Part shown: positions 8,974-19,300 of the stretch, one piece after another
How the letters are laid out: every line of letters begins with the position of its first letter
How positions within the stretch are numbered: the stretch's first letter is position 1
Assembly (NCBI GenBank): GCA_016709025.1
Contig: JADJEQ010000022.1
Span: 73,482-137,481, forward strand
DNA length: 64,000 bases
Direction of reading: 5' to 3'
Source: Bacteroidales bacterium
Lineage (GTDB): Bacteria; Bacteroidota; Bacteroidia; Bacteroidales; Lentimicrobiaceae
The notes under the pieces: generated by a model
Told to the model about the DNA's origin: nothing
The model's input: only the letters and a program-made list of their open reading frames with translations
The model's database searches: none
Program-made: the position numbers and the translations under genes

Positions 8974-9275
8974 TTGGCGTCTGTCTGAAATTGGTCATAA
9001 TTGGTTCAGATGGTTTTAGATTCTTCCCGGTAATTGAATGTCGGTTCCAGCAATATATTATTTTTGCTGTTAAAAAGGTCTTGATTGTTTGGTTGTTTCC
9101 AACTTGTTAAATTCAGGAAAATATTTGGGATCCGGGACCTTTCTCATTTCCGGCCTGCTTTCTTACTAAATTTCTGATTATATAGATTAATTGTTCAGAT
9201 TGATACCCCGAATTGAGTAATCAAGGAAGAGTAAACCGCTTAACTCAGGTGAATTATTCTACCTATGAAAATTTC

Positions 9276-11147
9276 ATGACAATGGGACTAAAGTTCGGAT
9301 TTGTGTTTGTTATTTCACTGCTTACCCTTAATTACGTAGCGGGAGGGACGTGGCCAGGCTCTGCTATCATAGGAAATGGTAGTCTTTGCGGGGTCTTCAG
9401 CGATGATTCAGCAATTACATCAAAAGATGGTCTTCAGGGGCTCAGACATTTATATTTCAATAACTTCACAGCTGACTACATAAAATCTGCGGGCTTCGAG
9501 GTATTTAATTCCAATGGTAAAATAAACCCGGATAGTTGTTCAACAGGATTAGATAACTTTTTTACTGTGGGTTCCTCCTTTTTCAGGGATGAAAGGCAAT
9601 TGTTTTCATGTTCAGCCAGGGCAGGAAATTTCGATGGATTGATTTTTCAGTGTTCCGGCTATGACAAGGAAACAGCCTGGCCGGTTTTTACTTTTAATTT
9701 CAGGGATATGGCTTCTCCCGATGGTCAGGTAAGACTTTCAGAAATCAGAGCGTTAAAAAACGGAAGTCTTTTAGTGAAGTGGTCAAACAATTTATTCTTT
9801 ATCCTATTCTCCAATGCTGCTGTTGATATCTACAAAAAGAGCAATACCATTATTGAATTGCATTTTTCTCAGGATGTTTCCCAGCGGGTAGAAGTTAATA
9901 TGATTGCAGGTAACGATGAAAAGAAACTAATCGAAAAGGCTGATAGCTTGAATTTTACCCAGGGTTTGTGGGCCGATTCTGAGAAGTTGTGGAATTCCTG
10001 GATTGCAAAAGGTCAGCTTCCGTTTCCTGCTGCAAAAGATTCGTCAGAGCTATTATACAATGAATCTTACAGCCGGAATATATATGCAACTTTCTGTACT
10101 AACCTTCATGGTCAGGTGCCTGCTGATTTGACGGGGCAGTTTCTTACCAACGGTTTACCACAACTCTACCCGCGTGATGCTATGATGGCTGCACGCGCAT
10201 TGATGGATTGCGGTTATCCTGAGTCTGCTTCACACATCATCAGGTTTTGGGCAGATAAAAAGATTCCCCGAAAATCCCCCGGCGAATTTTTTGCGAGGTA
10301 TGACGCATTCTGTAAGGCTGTGGATGCTGGCTCTGGTGCCCGGTTTGACGAACCTGAATGGGACGCTGGTGCCTACCTGATTTGTCTTTTACACGATTAT
10401 TCGCTTCAATATGGTGAATTGCTGGCCGATACCAGTGTAATTTTCGATCTGGCTGATTTCATGGTAAATTCAATTAACTCAAGCGGTCTTTTATACGAAG
10501 GTGGAATCGTGGAATGGACCGGATATCATCCTTCAACAAACATGCTGGGTGCTGCCGGCCTGATGAGTGCTGCTGAAATAGCCACAAAATACGGACGGAA
10601 TGATTTAAGCGCAAAATATTCCCAAACGTGGAACATACTCGCAACGAACCTTTCCTCATTGTATGATACTATCCGCCAGTCGTATACTACCCGCCGCTAC
10701 TGGGTTGATAAACCGGATGGGCTTTTCAGCATTTTCAGAATTAAAGGCAGGTTATATTATCAGTGGGATGTTACTGCTGTTTTTGGTGTATTGTGGGGAT
10801 ACCCCGACCATGATCTGATGCGCAGCTCATATGATTATACCTGGGAAAAACTGTGTGTCGATGCAGGGGTCAGGTATTTCGAGACGGGTAATGGCGATTG
10901 GCTGGCGGGCCCGGGATCTGATTTATTTTTCTTTACCACGGCTGCTTATGCAGAATATGCTGTTAAACAGCATCTTCCGGGCCGGGCTGCAGCACATATC
11001 AATTGGATGATTGCTAATAGCAATATTTATGGGTTAATGCCTGAACGTATCTTTTCTGATTATTCCGGTTGCAGCGATGCATCTCCTTTAACCCGTAGTT
11101 GCGCCGAATTTGCAATAGCAGTTAAATGGTTTGCTGGATCAAGATGA
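9276..11147 (+). CDS. Exported (alpha/alpha)6 glycosidase, GH15-like
   Basis: 623 residues from the ATG at 9276 (ATG 9282 is equally possible). The reading frame extends to a TTG at 9213, but the internal start directly precedes a signal peptide (GLKFGFVFVISLLTLNYVAGG). The N-terminal ~220 residues look like a beta-sandwich domain and the rest like a six-hairpin toroid. Blocks seen are PQLYPRDAMMAARALMDCGY, FDEPEWDAGAYLICLL, YYQWDVTAVFGVLWGY and TGNGDWLAGPGSDLFFFTTAAYAEY. This is typical of glucoamylase-like and related exported glycosidases. It is divergent from a NUDIX-type regulator, so expression is probably carbohydrate-controlled. The exact family number and substrate are uncertain. Confidence 0.7.
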   Translation: MTMGLKFGFVFVISLLTLNYVAGGTWPGSAIIGNGSLCGVFSDDSAITSKDGLQGLRHLYFNNFTADYIKSAGFEVFNSNGKINPDSCSTGLDNFFTVGSSFFRDERQLFSCSARAGNFDGLIFQCSGYDKETAWPVFTFNFRDMASPDGQVRLSEIRALKNGSLLVKWSNNLFFILFSNAAVDIYKKSNTIIELHFSQDVSQRVEVNMIAGNDEKKLIEKADSLNFTQGLWADSEKLWNSWIAKGQLPFPAAKDSSELLYNESYSRNIYATFCTNLHGQVPADLTGQFLTNGLPQLYPRDAMMAARALMDCGYPESASHIIRFWADKKIPRKSPGEFFARYDAFCKAVDAGSGARFDEPEWDAGAYLICLLHDYSLQYGELLADTSVIFDLADFMVNSINSSGLLYEGGIVEWTGYHPSTNMLGAAGLMSAAEIATKYGRNDLSAKYSQTWNILATNLSSLYDTIRQSYTTRRYWVDKPDGLFSIFRIKGRLYYQWDVTAVFGVLWGYPDHDLMRSSYDYTWEKLCVDAGVRYFETGNGDWLAGPGSDLFFFTTAAYAEYAVKQHLPGRAAAHINWMIANSNIYGLMPERIFSDYSGCSDASPLTRSCAEFAIAVKWFAGSR

Positions 11148-11529
11148 TTCATCTATGCCCTTAAATGACGCCTGTATTTATACTCGGGTCGTGCAACATC
11201 ATGTTGTGTCCCTGAACGAAAAGCTATTGCCCTGATGTACTTTTCCCGTATTTTGCATCGGACAATTAACCCAGTTACGGTTATAAATTGGGGAATAATT
11301 ATCGTTGGAACAGGATTCAGGAATTTAAACGTGGGTTTTTAATTCATCATAGCAGGGACATGACATTTCGTGTCTTTACAATGATAAATTTTCCGGTCGC
11401 TTATTTGTAAATACAGGGAAGGGGAGGATGCGATAAATTCTCATTCTGTAATGCTTTTTTACTATCTATAACTATTCAAAAAAAAGACCGGCAACAAAAG
11501 CCGGTCTTTTTTTTAATAATCGGGAAGGT
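11148..11529. other. Intergenic stretch between converging genes
   Basis: 382 bases between the plus-strand glycosidase and the minus-strand island. No reading frame is credible. It holds a small perfect palindrome (CAACAT/ATGTTG at 11194-11206) and the terminator at 11477-11514. Confidence 0.6.
11477..11514 (-). terminator. Terminator at the end of the surface-protein island
   Basis: GACCGG (11486-11491) pairs with CCGGTC (11501-11506) around a 9-base loop and is flanked by runs of eight or so A and T on the two sides. Either strand ends in a T-run, so it can serve both the converging glycosidase and the minus-strand gene ending at 11530. Confidence 0.85.
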
Positions 11530-14500
11530 TTATCTCACAACGAAAACTTTGTTAACGATTCCATTGTCAAATATAGCCTGAAGTGTGTACATGCCAGAAC
11601 TCAGCTGACCAACATAGATACCACTGCGTGAAATGTCAGAGGCTTTGATGTTCTCAATCACAACATTGCCGGTGGCATTGATGATTCTGATGGTATTCAG
11701 CTCCAACTGACTGTTGAACTTCATATATAACCTGTCGCTGGTTGGGTTGGGGTAAAGAACGAATGAAGAAGCATTCGGCACAATATCAACGGTTCCAACG
11801 CATTCATCAACAGTAACAGTGTATTCTGCTGTACCTATACATCCGAACTCATCGGTAAAGGTGTATGTTAAAACGTATGTTCCGACACCGACTTCACCGG
11901 GAGAGAACATGTTGTTCTCAACACCTTGTCCTGAATAAACACCACCTACCGGTAAGCCGCCTGAAAGTTCTACAGCAGGCCAGTTGATGCAAAGTACAGG
12001 ATATTCATAAGAAGGCCAGGTAACAACCGGAAGTGCATAAACCATAGCTTCAATGCTGTTTGAAGTAATTGGATTTGCAACTGTACAATAGAGACTGGAA
12101 GTAAAGATCAGGTTTACAACATCATTATCCTGAGGAATATATGAGTAATCAGGACTGTTGGTTCCGGCATTGTTGCCGTTAACCTGCCACTGGTATACCG
12201 GATCATTTCCTCCATTTGAGGTTTCAGCCATGAAGTTCATCATTTCACCGGCACACAATCCGTTTTCTTCAACCTCAATGGTTGCAGTAACGGCTACTGT
12301 CGGGTTAACGATCATTTCAACCGTATTGGATGTTGCCGGATTGTTGGATACACAGGTCAGACTTGATGTCATAACAACATATACTTCGTCTTCATCTTCC
12401 GGGAAATAGGAGAATGAGAAACTATTGGTTCCTGCATTCTGACCATTTACTTTCCACTGGTATGACGGAGTTCCACCGTTCACAGGGAAAGCGGTATAAA
12501 CCACCTCAGTACCTTCACATACATCGTTTGAACCGGCTACAATGCTCACACCTGCAGCAGCGCCCGGTGTAGTTATCATCGTTACTGTGTTCGAAGTAGC
12601 TGGGTTTCCTGTGGTACAGGTCAGATTCGACGTCAGCACTACATATACCTGATCATTGTTATTTGGGATGAAGGTGTAGGTTGCCTGGTTCGTTCCAACA
12701 GGGGATCCATTACGATACCACTGGTAGGCAGGTGTGCCACCGTTCACCGGAGTTGCGGTGAATACTACAGTAGTTCCCTGACAAATATTGTTCTGGTCAG
12801 GAGCTACGGTTACACTAACCGGTAACAAAGGGTTAACAACCATCGTTGTAGTACCTGATGTTGCGGGTGTTCCGGTTATACAGAACGAAATGCTCGAGGT
12901 CATAACAACATATACCTGGTCGCCATTATTTGGTGTAAAGGAATAAGTTGGCTGATTGGAGCCGACAGTTGATCCATTACGGTACCACTGGTAAGCAGGG
13001 GTAGTGCCTCCATTCACAGGAGTAGCTGTAAAGGTTACGATGGTTCCCTGGCAAACATTGTTCAGGTCAACTGAAGTGCTTACACTGGCCACCAGCGGAG
13101 GATAAACCGACATGGTTGTTACTGCTGATGTAGCTGGGCTGCCTGTTGCACAGGTAGCATCTGAAGTCAACACAACATAAACCTGATCATTGTTATTCGG
13201 AACAAAGGTATAGGTAGCCTGATTGGACCCAACAGGTGCACTGTTCAGGTACCATTGGTACACCGGAGTGCCACCATTAACCGGAGATGCAGTGAAAGTT
13301 ACGCTAACACCCTGGCAAACATTGTTCTGGTCTGGTGCTATGGTAACACTTACCGGAAGCAGCGGATTAACAACCATAGTCGTTGTTCCTGAAGTAGCCG
13401 GGCTGCCTGTTGCGCAGGTAGCATTTGAAGTCATCATTACATAAACCTGATCACCATTGTTTGGGACGAAGGTGTAAGTTGCCTGATTTGAGCCAACCGG
13501 TGAACTATTACGATACCATTGGTAGGTTGGAGTTCCGCCGTTAACCGGGGTTGCAGTGAACATTACACTGGTTCCCTGGCAGACATTGTTCTGGTCTGGC
13601 GCAGCAGTAACACTTACTGGCAGCAACGGGTTTACAACCATGGTGGATGTATTTGAAGTTGCCGGTGATCCTGTAATACAGGCAGGAATGCTTGTAGTCA
13701 TTACAACGTAAACCTGATCGCCGTTGTTTGGAGCATAGGTGTAAGTAGCCTGATCGGCACCAGTTGTTGATCCGTTGAGATACCACTGATATGAAGGTGT
13801 TGTTCCGCCATTTACCGGGCTTGCTGTAAAAGTAACACTAACACCCTGACAAACATTATTCTGATCAGGTGCAATGGTTACACTTGCTACAGCGGGTGGA
13901 TAAACAACCATTGTAGTAGCATCAGAAATAGCCGGATTTCCGGTCAAGCATCCAGGCTGGTTTGATAACATTCCGACAATAACCTGATCGTTGTTATTTG
14001 CAATGAACGTATAGGTATCCTGGTTTGCACCGACGGGAGATCCATTGACGAACCATTGATATATCGGAGCAGGACCACCATTTACAGGAGTAGCTGTGAA
14101 TGTGATGGTTGTTCCTTCGCATACATTGTTCTGGTCGGGTGTTGCTGATATACTGACCGGAATTAACGGATTAACAATCATTACGGTTGTTAACGATGTT
14201 GCAGGGTTTCCTGAAACACAACTCAGATCGGATGTCATTACAACATATACTTCATCATTGTTTGCCGGCACAAAAGTGTAAGTAGCCTGGTTTAAGCCTG
14301 CAGGGGCTCCATTGAGATACCACTGATAGGTCGGGGTTCCGCCATTTGTCGGAGTTGCAGTGAAGATAACACTGGTTCCGGCACATACATTGTTCAGATC
14401 AGGCATTGCTGTTACACTAACAGGGAGCGGTGAATTTACTGTTACAGTTGTCGTTCCCGAAGTTGCAGGACTTGTCGAACCCGTACAGGTCAGATCTGAA

Positions 14501-16110
14501 GTCAGGATCACATAAACCGCGTCACCATTTGCAGGTGTAAAGGTATACGTGGCCTGGTCAGCTCCTGCGGTGCTACCGTTAAGATACCACTGGTAGGATG
14601 CATTGCCGCCATTCACCGGAGTTGCGGTAAAAGTAACATCGGTTCCCTGACAAACTGTAGTATTGTCAGCGTCAATGGTTACACTGACGGGATTGTAGTT
14701 AACAATCATGGTGGTAGTTCCGGAAACAGCAGGATTACCGGTTAAACAACCAGCCAGATCTGATGTCATTTCTACATAAACCATATCACCATCTACCGGT
14801 GTAAGTGTGTATGTATCCTGATTCAGACCTGTTGCTGAACCATTCAAATACCATTGATAAGCAGGGGTTCCACCATTTGTTGGGGTAGCGGTAAAAGTAA
14901 CACTGGTACCTGCGCAGATATTATTCTGGTCAGGTGAAGCGGTTACACTAACCGGTAAAGAAGGATTAACAATCATGGTTGTTGCCAATGATCCTACAGG
15001 ATTACCGGTATTACAACTGAGGCTTGATGTCATAACTACATATACCTGATCATTGTTAAGCGGAGCATATGTAAAAGTGTCCTGATCCAGGCCAGCTTCA
15101 GCGCCATTCACATACCATTGGTATGAAGGTGTGCCTCCGTTGACAGGGGTTGCAGTAAAAGTAACACTGGTTCCTTCGCAAATATTATTCTGATCAGGTG
15201 CAACGGAAACATTCACAGTAACAGGTAAATCTTCTGTAATTACAGCACTTCCGGTCATGGCTACCGTTCCGGCGGTGTTGGTTCCGTCAACGGTATATGT
15301 TCCGGCGATCTGGTCACCAAAGGTAATTGCGAAGCCTGTTCCGGCAACAGTAGGTACTTGTGCAACAGCATCTTTGTAAAGTGTGTAGGTAACGCCCACC
15401 TCTGAGCCATCGAGGCCGACCGGAGTTCCTGAACTGCCCTGGCAATAAGAACCGGTGCCCGTTACATTAAAGGCAACCGGTACCGGAGGGTTGAGTACTG
15501 GGTTTTCCAGAACATTGGCATTCACACCGGGTGTTACCACCAGCTGGGTGTTTGTTGTTCCAACATAAATTGCTACCCTGGTTGCATAGGATGGGTTGGT
15601 AGCAGTACTCGATGTGAATGCCAGATTCGGTGTTGAACCCGCGGTAAAAGGCACTGAATTGGTCATCCTCATGGTGGTAACCCGAACGCCGGGTGCAACG
15701 GTAGGGACAATAAATCCATTACCGGCGCCTGGTGCAGCCCTTCCTGCGATTTTGATCAATCCAGGTGTTAATGTATTAGCACCATTGGGTTCCATGCCTG
15801 AAGGCAGTCCGGATGACCCGGGTACAACCGTGGTCATACCAACGGTTTGCGGAGCGCCATTTAAGATTGCGGTATTGAAAGTAATACCTTCCTGAACGGT
15901 TGCCAGCTGCATAGGCTGTGTGTCATCCGCATCCAACAGGTAAATGTCGAACTCAAAGACATTGGGTGCGGTTTGCACAATATTCTGAATGGTGAGTAAA
16001 AAGTCACCTTCAGCAAGTGGTGCGTTGTTCTGGGCCTGTCCTGAATAAAAACTCAGAACCAGGGCAATTAATGCAACTGCCTTAAAGAGTTTTGTAATTA
16101 GTTTTTTCAT
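11530..16110 (-). CDS. Giant Ig-repeat surface protein with T9SS type A sorting domain
   Basis: 1526 residues. Signal peptide (to SFYSGQAQ), then a conserved N-terminal module (~30-215) shared with five other genes here, opening FLLTIQNIVQTAPNVFEFDIYLLD. Then comes a SprB-like segment (~220-300) and twelve Ig-like repeats of 88-91 residues (~300-1395). Each repeat carries the pattern D-Q-N-N-x-C-x-G, FTATPVNGG, YQWY-N-G and VYVVMTS. A further domain ends in FTDEFGCIGTAEYTVTV. The last ~75 residues are a type A T9SS C-terminal domain (SFVLYPNPTSDRLYM to NKVFVVR), so it is exported across the outer membrane and attached to the surface. It is probably an adhesin or scaffold; there are no catalytic motifs. 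The cohesin-like reading of the N-terminal module is tentative. Confidence 0.9.
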   Translation of the reverse strand: MKKLITKLFKAVALIALVLSFYSGQAQNNAPLAEGDFLLTIQNIVQTAPNVFEFDIYLLDADDTQPMQLATVQEGITFNTAILNGAPQTVGMTTVVPGSSGLPSGMEPNGANTLTPGLIKIAGRAAPGAGNGFIVPTVAPGVRVTTMRMTNSVPFTAGSTPNLAFTSSTATNPSYATRVAIYVGTTNTQLVVTPGVNANVLENPVLNPPVPVAFNVTGTGSYCQGSSGTPVGLDGSEVGVTYTLYKDAVAQVPTVAGTGFAITFGDQIAGTYTVDGTNTAGTVAMTGSAVITEDLPVTVNVSVAPDQNNICEGTSVTFTATPVNGGTPSYQWYVNGAEAGLDQDTFTYAPLNNDQVYVVMTSSLSCNTGNPVGSLATTMIVNPSLPVSVTASPDQNNICAGTSVTFTATPTNGGTPAYQWYLNGSATGLNQDTYTLTPVDGDMVYVEMTSDLAGCLTGNPAVSGTTTMIVNYNPVSVTIDADNTTVCQGTDVTFTATPVNGGNASYQWYLNGSTAGADQATYTFTPANGDAVYVILTSDLTCTGSTSPATSGTTTVTVNSPLPVSVTAMPDLNNVCAGTSVIFTATPTNGGTPTYQWYLNGAPAGLNQATYTFVPANNDEVYVVMTSDLSCVSGNPATSLTTVMIVNPLIPVSISATPDQNNVCEGTTITFTATPVNGGPAPIYQWFVNGSPVGANQDTYTFIANNNDQVIVGMLSNQPGCLTGNPAISDATTMVVYPPAVASVTIAPDQNNVCQGVSVTFTASPVNGGTTPSYQWYLNGSTTGADQATYTYAPNNGDQVYVVMTTSIPACITGSPATSNTSTMVVNPLLPVSVTAAPDQNNVCQGTSVMFTATPVNGGTPTYQWYRNSSPVGSNQATYTFVPNNGDQVYVMMTSNATCATGSPATSGTTTMVVNPLLPVSVTIAPDQNNVCQGVSVTFTASPVNGGTPVYQWYLNSAPVGSNQATYTFVPNNNDQVYVVLTSDATCATGSPATSAVTTMSVYPPLVASVSTSVDLNNVCQGTIVTFTATPVNGGTTPAYQWYRNGSTVGSNQPTYSFTPNNGDQVYVVMTSSISFCITGTPATSGTTTMVVNPLLPVSVTVAPDQNNICQGTTVVFTATPVNGGTPAYQWYRNGSPVGTNQATYTFIPNNNDQVYVVLTSNLTCTTGNPATSNTVTMITTPGAAAGVSIVAGSNDVCEGTEVVYTAFPVNGGTPSYQWKVNGQNAGTNSFSFSYFPEDEDEVYVVMTSSLTCVSNNPATSNTVEMIVNPTVAVTATIEVEENGLCAGEMMNFMAETSNGGNDPVYQWQVNGNNAGTNSPDYSYIPQDNDVVNLIFTSSLYCTVANPITSNSIEAMVYALPVVTWPSYEYPVLCINWPAVELSGGLPVGGVYSGQGVENNMFSPGEVGVGTYVLTYTFTDEFGCIGTAEYTVTVDECVGTVDIVPNASSFVLYPNPTSDRLYMKFNSQLELNTIRIINATGNVVIENIKASDISRSGIYVGQLSSGMYTLQAIFDNGIVNKVFVVR
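12030..15225 (-). repeat. Twelve tandem Ig-like coding repeats
   Basis: About 264-273 bases per unit, all in frame within the gene at 11530-16110. Units differ by many synonymous and conservative changes, so the array is old rather than freshly expanded, apart from a few closely matching neighbours. Single copies of the same unit occur in the genes at 52216 and 56231, which points to module exchange between the paralogs. Confidence 0.85.
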
Positions 16111-16206
16111 CTTTTCTATTTTTAATTTATAATCCGGGGGGTAAGAAAATGCTAAATTAATCTGAATAATTCAAATATCCTTAATTTGACAGAGTGAATA
16201 AAATAA

Positions 16207-16268
16207 CGACAAAGAAAAATCTAAATTCCGGAAATATAATGCTCCGAAATTTAAATCTTTCTTTGTCG
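16207..16268. other. Long imperfect intergenic hairpin
   Basis: Arms 16207-16227 and 16248-16268 are complementary over 21 bases with two mismatches, around a 20-base loop that itself begins CCGGA and ends TCCG. It lies between the end of the pseudogene at 16342 and the start of the gene at 16110. On the minus strand a loose T-rich stretch follows, so it may terminate the upstream gene or shape the leader of the downstream one. Confidence 0.5.
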
Positions 16269-16341
16269 GGGTAAATCCCGAAAATCGGGACTGGCTCTGC
16301 ATCAGTTCAGTTTGTTGAATTACTATTTTGAAAATTGCAGG

Positions 16342-19300
16342 TTAGAGAGGAAACATTGCGTAGATGTAACTAAACTGGTTGTTGTCAATAATGGTTCCGT
16401 CACCGGAATCAATTGAACCGTCACCGTTAACATCGGTTACTGCGTATCCTGTAACATAGTTAAACTGGTCGTTGTCGAATGGAGTAACATCACCGCTGTC
16501 AATAGACCCATCCTGGTTAACATCACCGCCATAGATTACAAAGAAGCCGTCATTTTTATCGAGCAGGTTGCTGCCATATGCCTTGGCGGCAGCGTCGAAA
16601 GCATAGCTGATGGTACTGCCGGAGAATGAAACAGGCGAAGCGGTTGTTGTTGTAATGGAGTTACGATGAACGATGGTGATGTAATAGTCTCCGTTGAATG
16701 CAGCAGGTAATGTTGTTGCAATAGATCCATCCTGATTAAGGTCAACGTCGGGGATGGTATGAACGATGGTGCTGTAACTGATTCCGTCGTGGAGTTCAAT
16801 AGTAACTTTATCTGCAACCGTTCCGGGGAATTGATCACCGGTGTTTCCCTGAGCTTTATGCATCGTTCCAGCCGATTCATAAAGTCCTTCGAGGAATACG
16901 CTGACATTCAGGTTCTTAAATGTTGGTGTCACAGGTGTCGCGTGTATTACGAAATTATCAAGCCTGTTGTTGGAAGTACTGCTGGTGGCTCCGGTAAAAG
17001 TAATACTGATATAAACATTAGCTGCCCGTCAATTGCATCAATTGAACCTGAGATCAAGTGCTCTTAGCAGGAAAGTCGAAGTACTTGTTGGAGCTGTATT
17101 GATACCAAAATTGGTGAAATTAGTTCCATCTGTACTCCATGCCCACTGGTGAGAATTAAAACCAGGTTGAAGAATTCCCTTGTTGCAAAAGTGAGAATCG
17201 GTTTTCAAATCCACTCATCGAGAATTTAATTACCATACTTTTCCATTCGCTAAATTATTCCCAGAGGGCAATAGATTTCCTGATGAAGGAGTGGTGCGAG
17301 GTCATTCATGGTTGAACCGGCAAACATTGTCAATTCATTGCACTGTAGTGTATTCCAGGCAGATGAGCCATTCGAACCATCAGAATACAATGCTGCAGTT
17401 CCGGATTGAGTACCGTAATTAGCAGGCACAACAGTCGGAGTATTCGGAGCTGGCAAGCTAACATCAAATGTCCATGCTGCCAGTGGCGCTGCAGCTTAGC
17501 AATGTAGTGGCAGTGGCAGTTGGTGCATCAGGCTTGTTTTATAATCAATCAAGCACCCGCATTGGTATAAGGATAAATCACAAAATAATAGGGAGTTCCA
17601 GGTAACAAGCTGGCCCATGTGAGTGTCTGAACACCATGGGCAACATTCATAATACCTGTTCCATCACCAAGATTTGCATCATTGGCTTGTGCAACCCATC
17701 AACAGGCAATGTAAAAGCCTGTTGTGTTTGCAAGAACAAGAAATCCATCGGCAGGTTGTAGTACCATCGTTATCATACCAGGTTAGGGTAATTGCAGAAG
17801 ATATCGGAGAACTGCAGTAAAAGGCCGAAGCATGGTTGGTTGGTTCACCTGCCAGCACAGTTCCGCTACAGGTAACGTTTAACGGTAAAAGGATACCGCC
17901 GCCATTGTTGACAATTACTTCACCATCATATGCGCCTGATGCCAGCCCGGCTTTCAGACGGACATAAACATTAACAGGGCCGAGGGTTGGTAAAGTAAAA
18001 GGAACGGTTGTTGAGGGCCAAAGGTAATATCGTCAGTCGATACTTCATAACCTTGGCTTCCGGCTGCGGAACTGTTATAACTCCCGGGTAACCTATCAGG
18101 TTACTGCCTTAGAGCATATAGCTCTGTGACACTGATGGACCACCAATACCTGCAGCATATAGGAATCCTGTTAATGTATTCGGCGTAGCCGTCAAAGAAG
18201 GATCCACACTCACTTCAAAATCAGATAATCCCCTGGGGATCAATTGCATAACTGATCCAAATTGTAGTACTACTCCGGTTAAATTCTGGGGAGCGGCTGG
18301 AATGGGCGTTCCTATGTAATTCAAGTCGGCGTAATGCGTACGCATCACGCCCAGTGCCGGATGGATCGGTCAGAGGGTAGTTGGCGACTGCAGCAAAATT
18401 ACCGGTTCCGGTGATGGTTGTGTAATTCACTTTAACCAGTTTTGCCTGGTGAGTGGCGTTCAGGTTTAACAATGAAACCGATTCCGGAACTATAGTGTTC
18501 CTGTGCTTGATGCAGCACCCGGATCAATAACGGGCACGAACTGGAGCATTAGGTTGTTTAATGATAAAGTGCCGGTAATTCCTGTAATACCATCGTAAAG
18601 ATTATAAGTGGTAGTGATTTTGCCGGTATTATCGTCAATAGTAATTGCACCAGTGGCATCCTGAATGTATTTGGCATTGCGGGTGATTGATTTAAAAGTA
18701 AGTACTGCTTCGCCTGTTAGTCTGTAAGCTGTTCCATCGGTCAATCCCGCACGCAGGGCGGCAATGTTGGCAACATCATTAACAACGGGGAATGTAAATA
18801 CTTCGGTTACGACCACACTTGGATCAAAATCAATTGCAAAGGCTTTTGCTTTGTCGGTGCCATCCGTGGTGTAATAGATTGAAGAAGCAGGGGTTGAACA
18901 GGTAATTGTTGCTGAAAACGGTGCATAATAATTACCGGTCGATGGTGAAATAACCGGGGCAGCAACTACAGGCAGGTCAGGAACGTTTCCAACAACACTA
19001 GTGGTACTCCAGCTTCCGGTTCTGCTTGCAATCAGCGTATTGTCAATTGCCCTGACTTCAATCAGATCAATGGTTGTGCCATCGGGGCAAACCAATGCAA
19101 AGGCACCTGTTGACAGGGTGGTGGAAGTTGCACTGATTAACACAGAACTGCTGTAAGCCAATACGACATGCTTGATGGTATTGTCGTAGCCTCCGAAAGG
19201 TACAAAGTTACCGGTAAGGCTGAACGGAGTGGTAATTGAGGTTGAAGAAGTAAGTGAAATCGTCTTGAAGTCAACTGAATAAGGGGATACCCTGTCCCTG

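Larger units (their letters stand above)
8642..9275. other. Divergent regulatory region between regulator and glycosidase
   Basis: 634 bases without a gene, AT-rich. It holds the regulator's -7 element (8706-8713), a plus-strand promoter (8915-8944), an adjacent palindrome (8953-8973) and a second weaker plus-strand -7 match, TATTTTTG at 9059-9066. The ~320-base leader before the glycosidase start contains nothing else I can identify. Confidence 0.6.
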
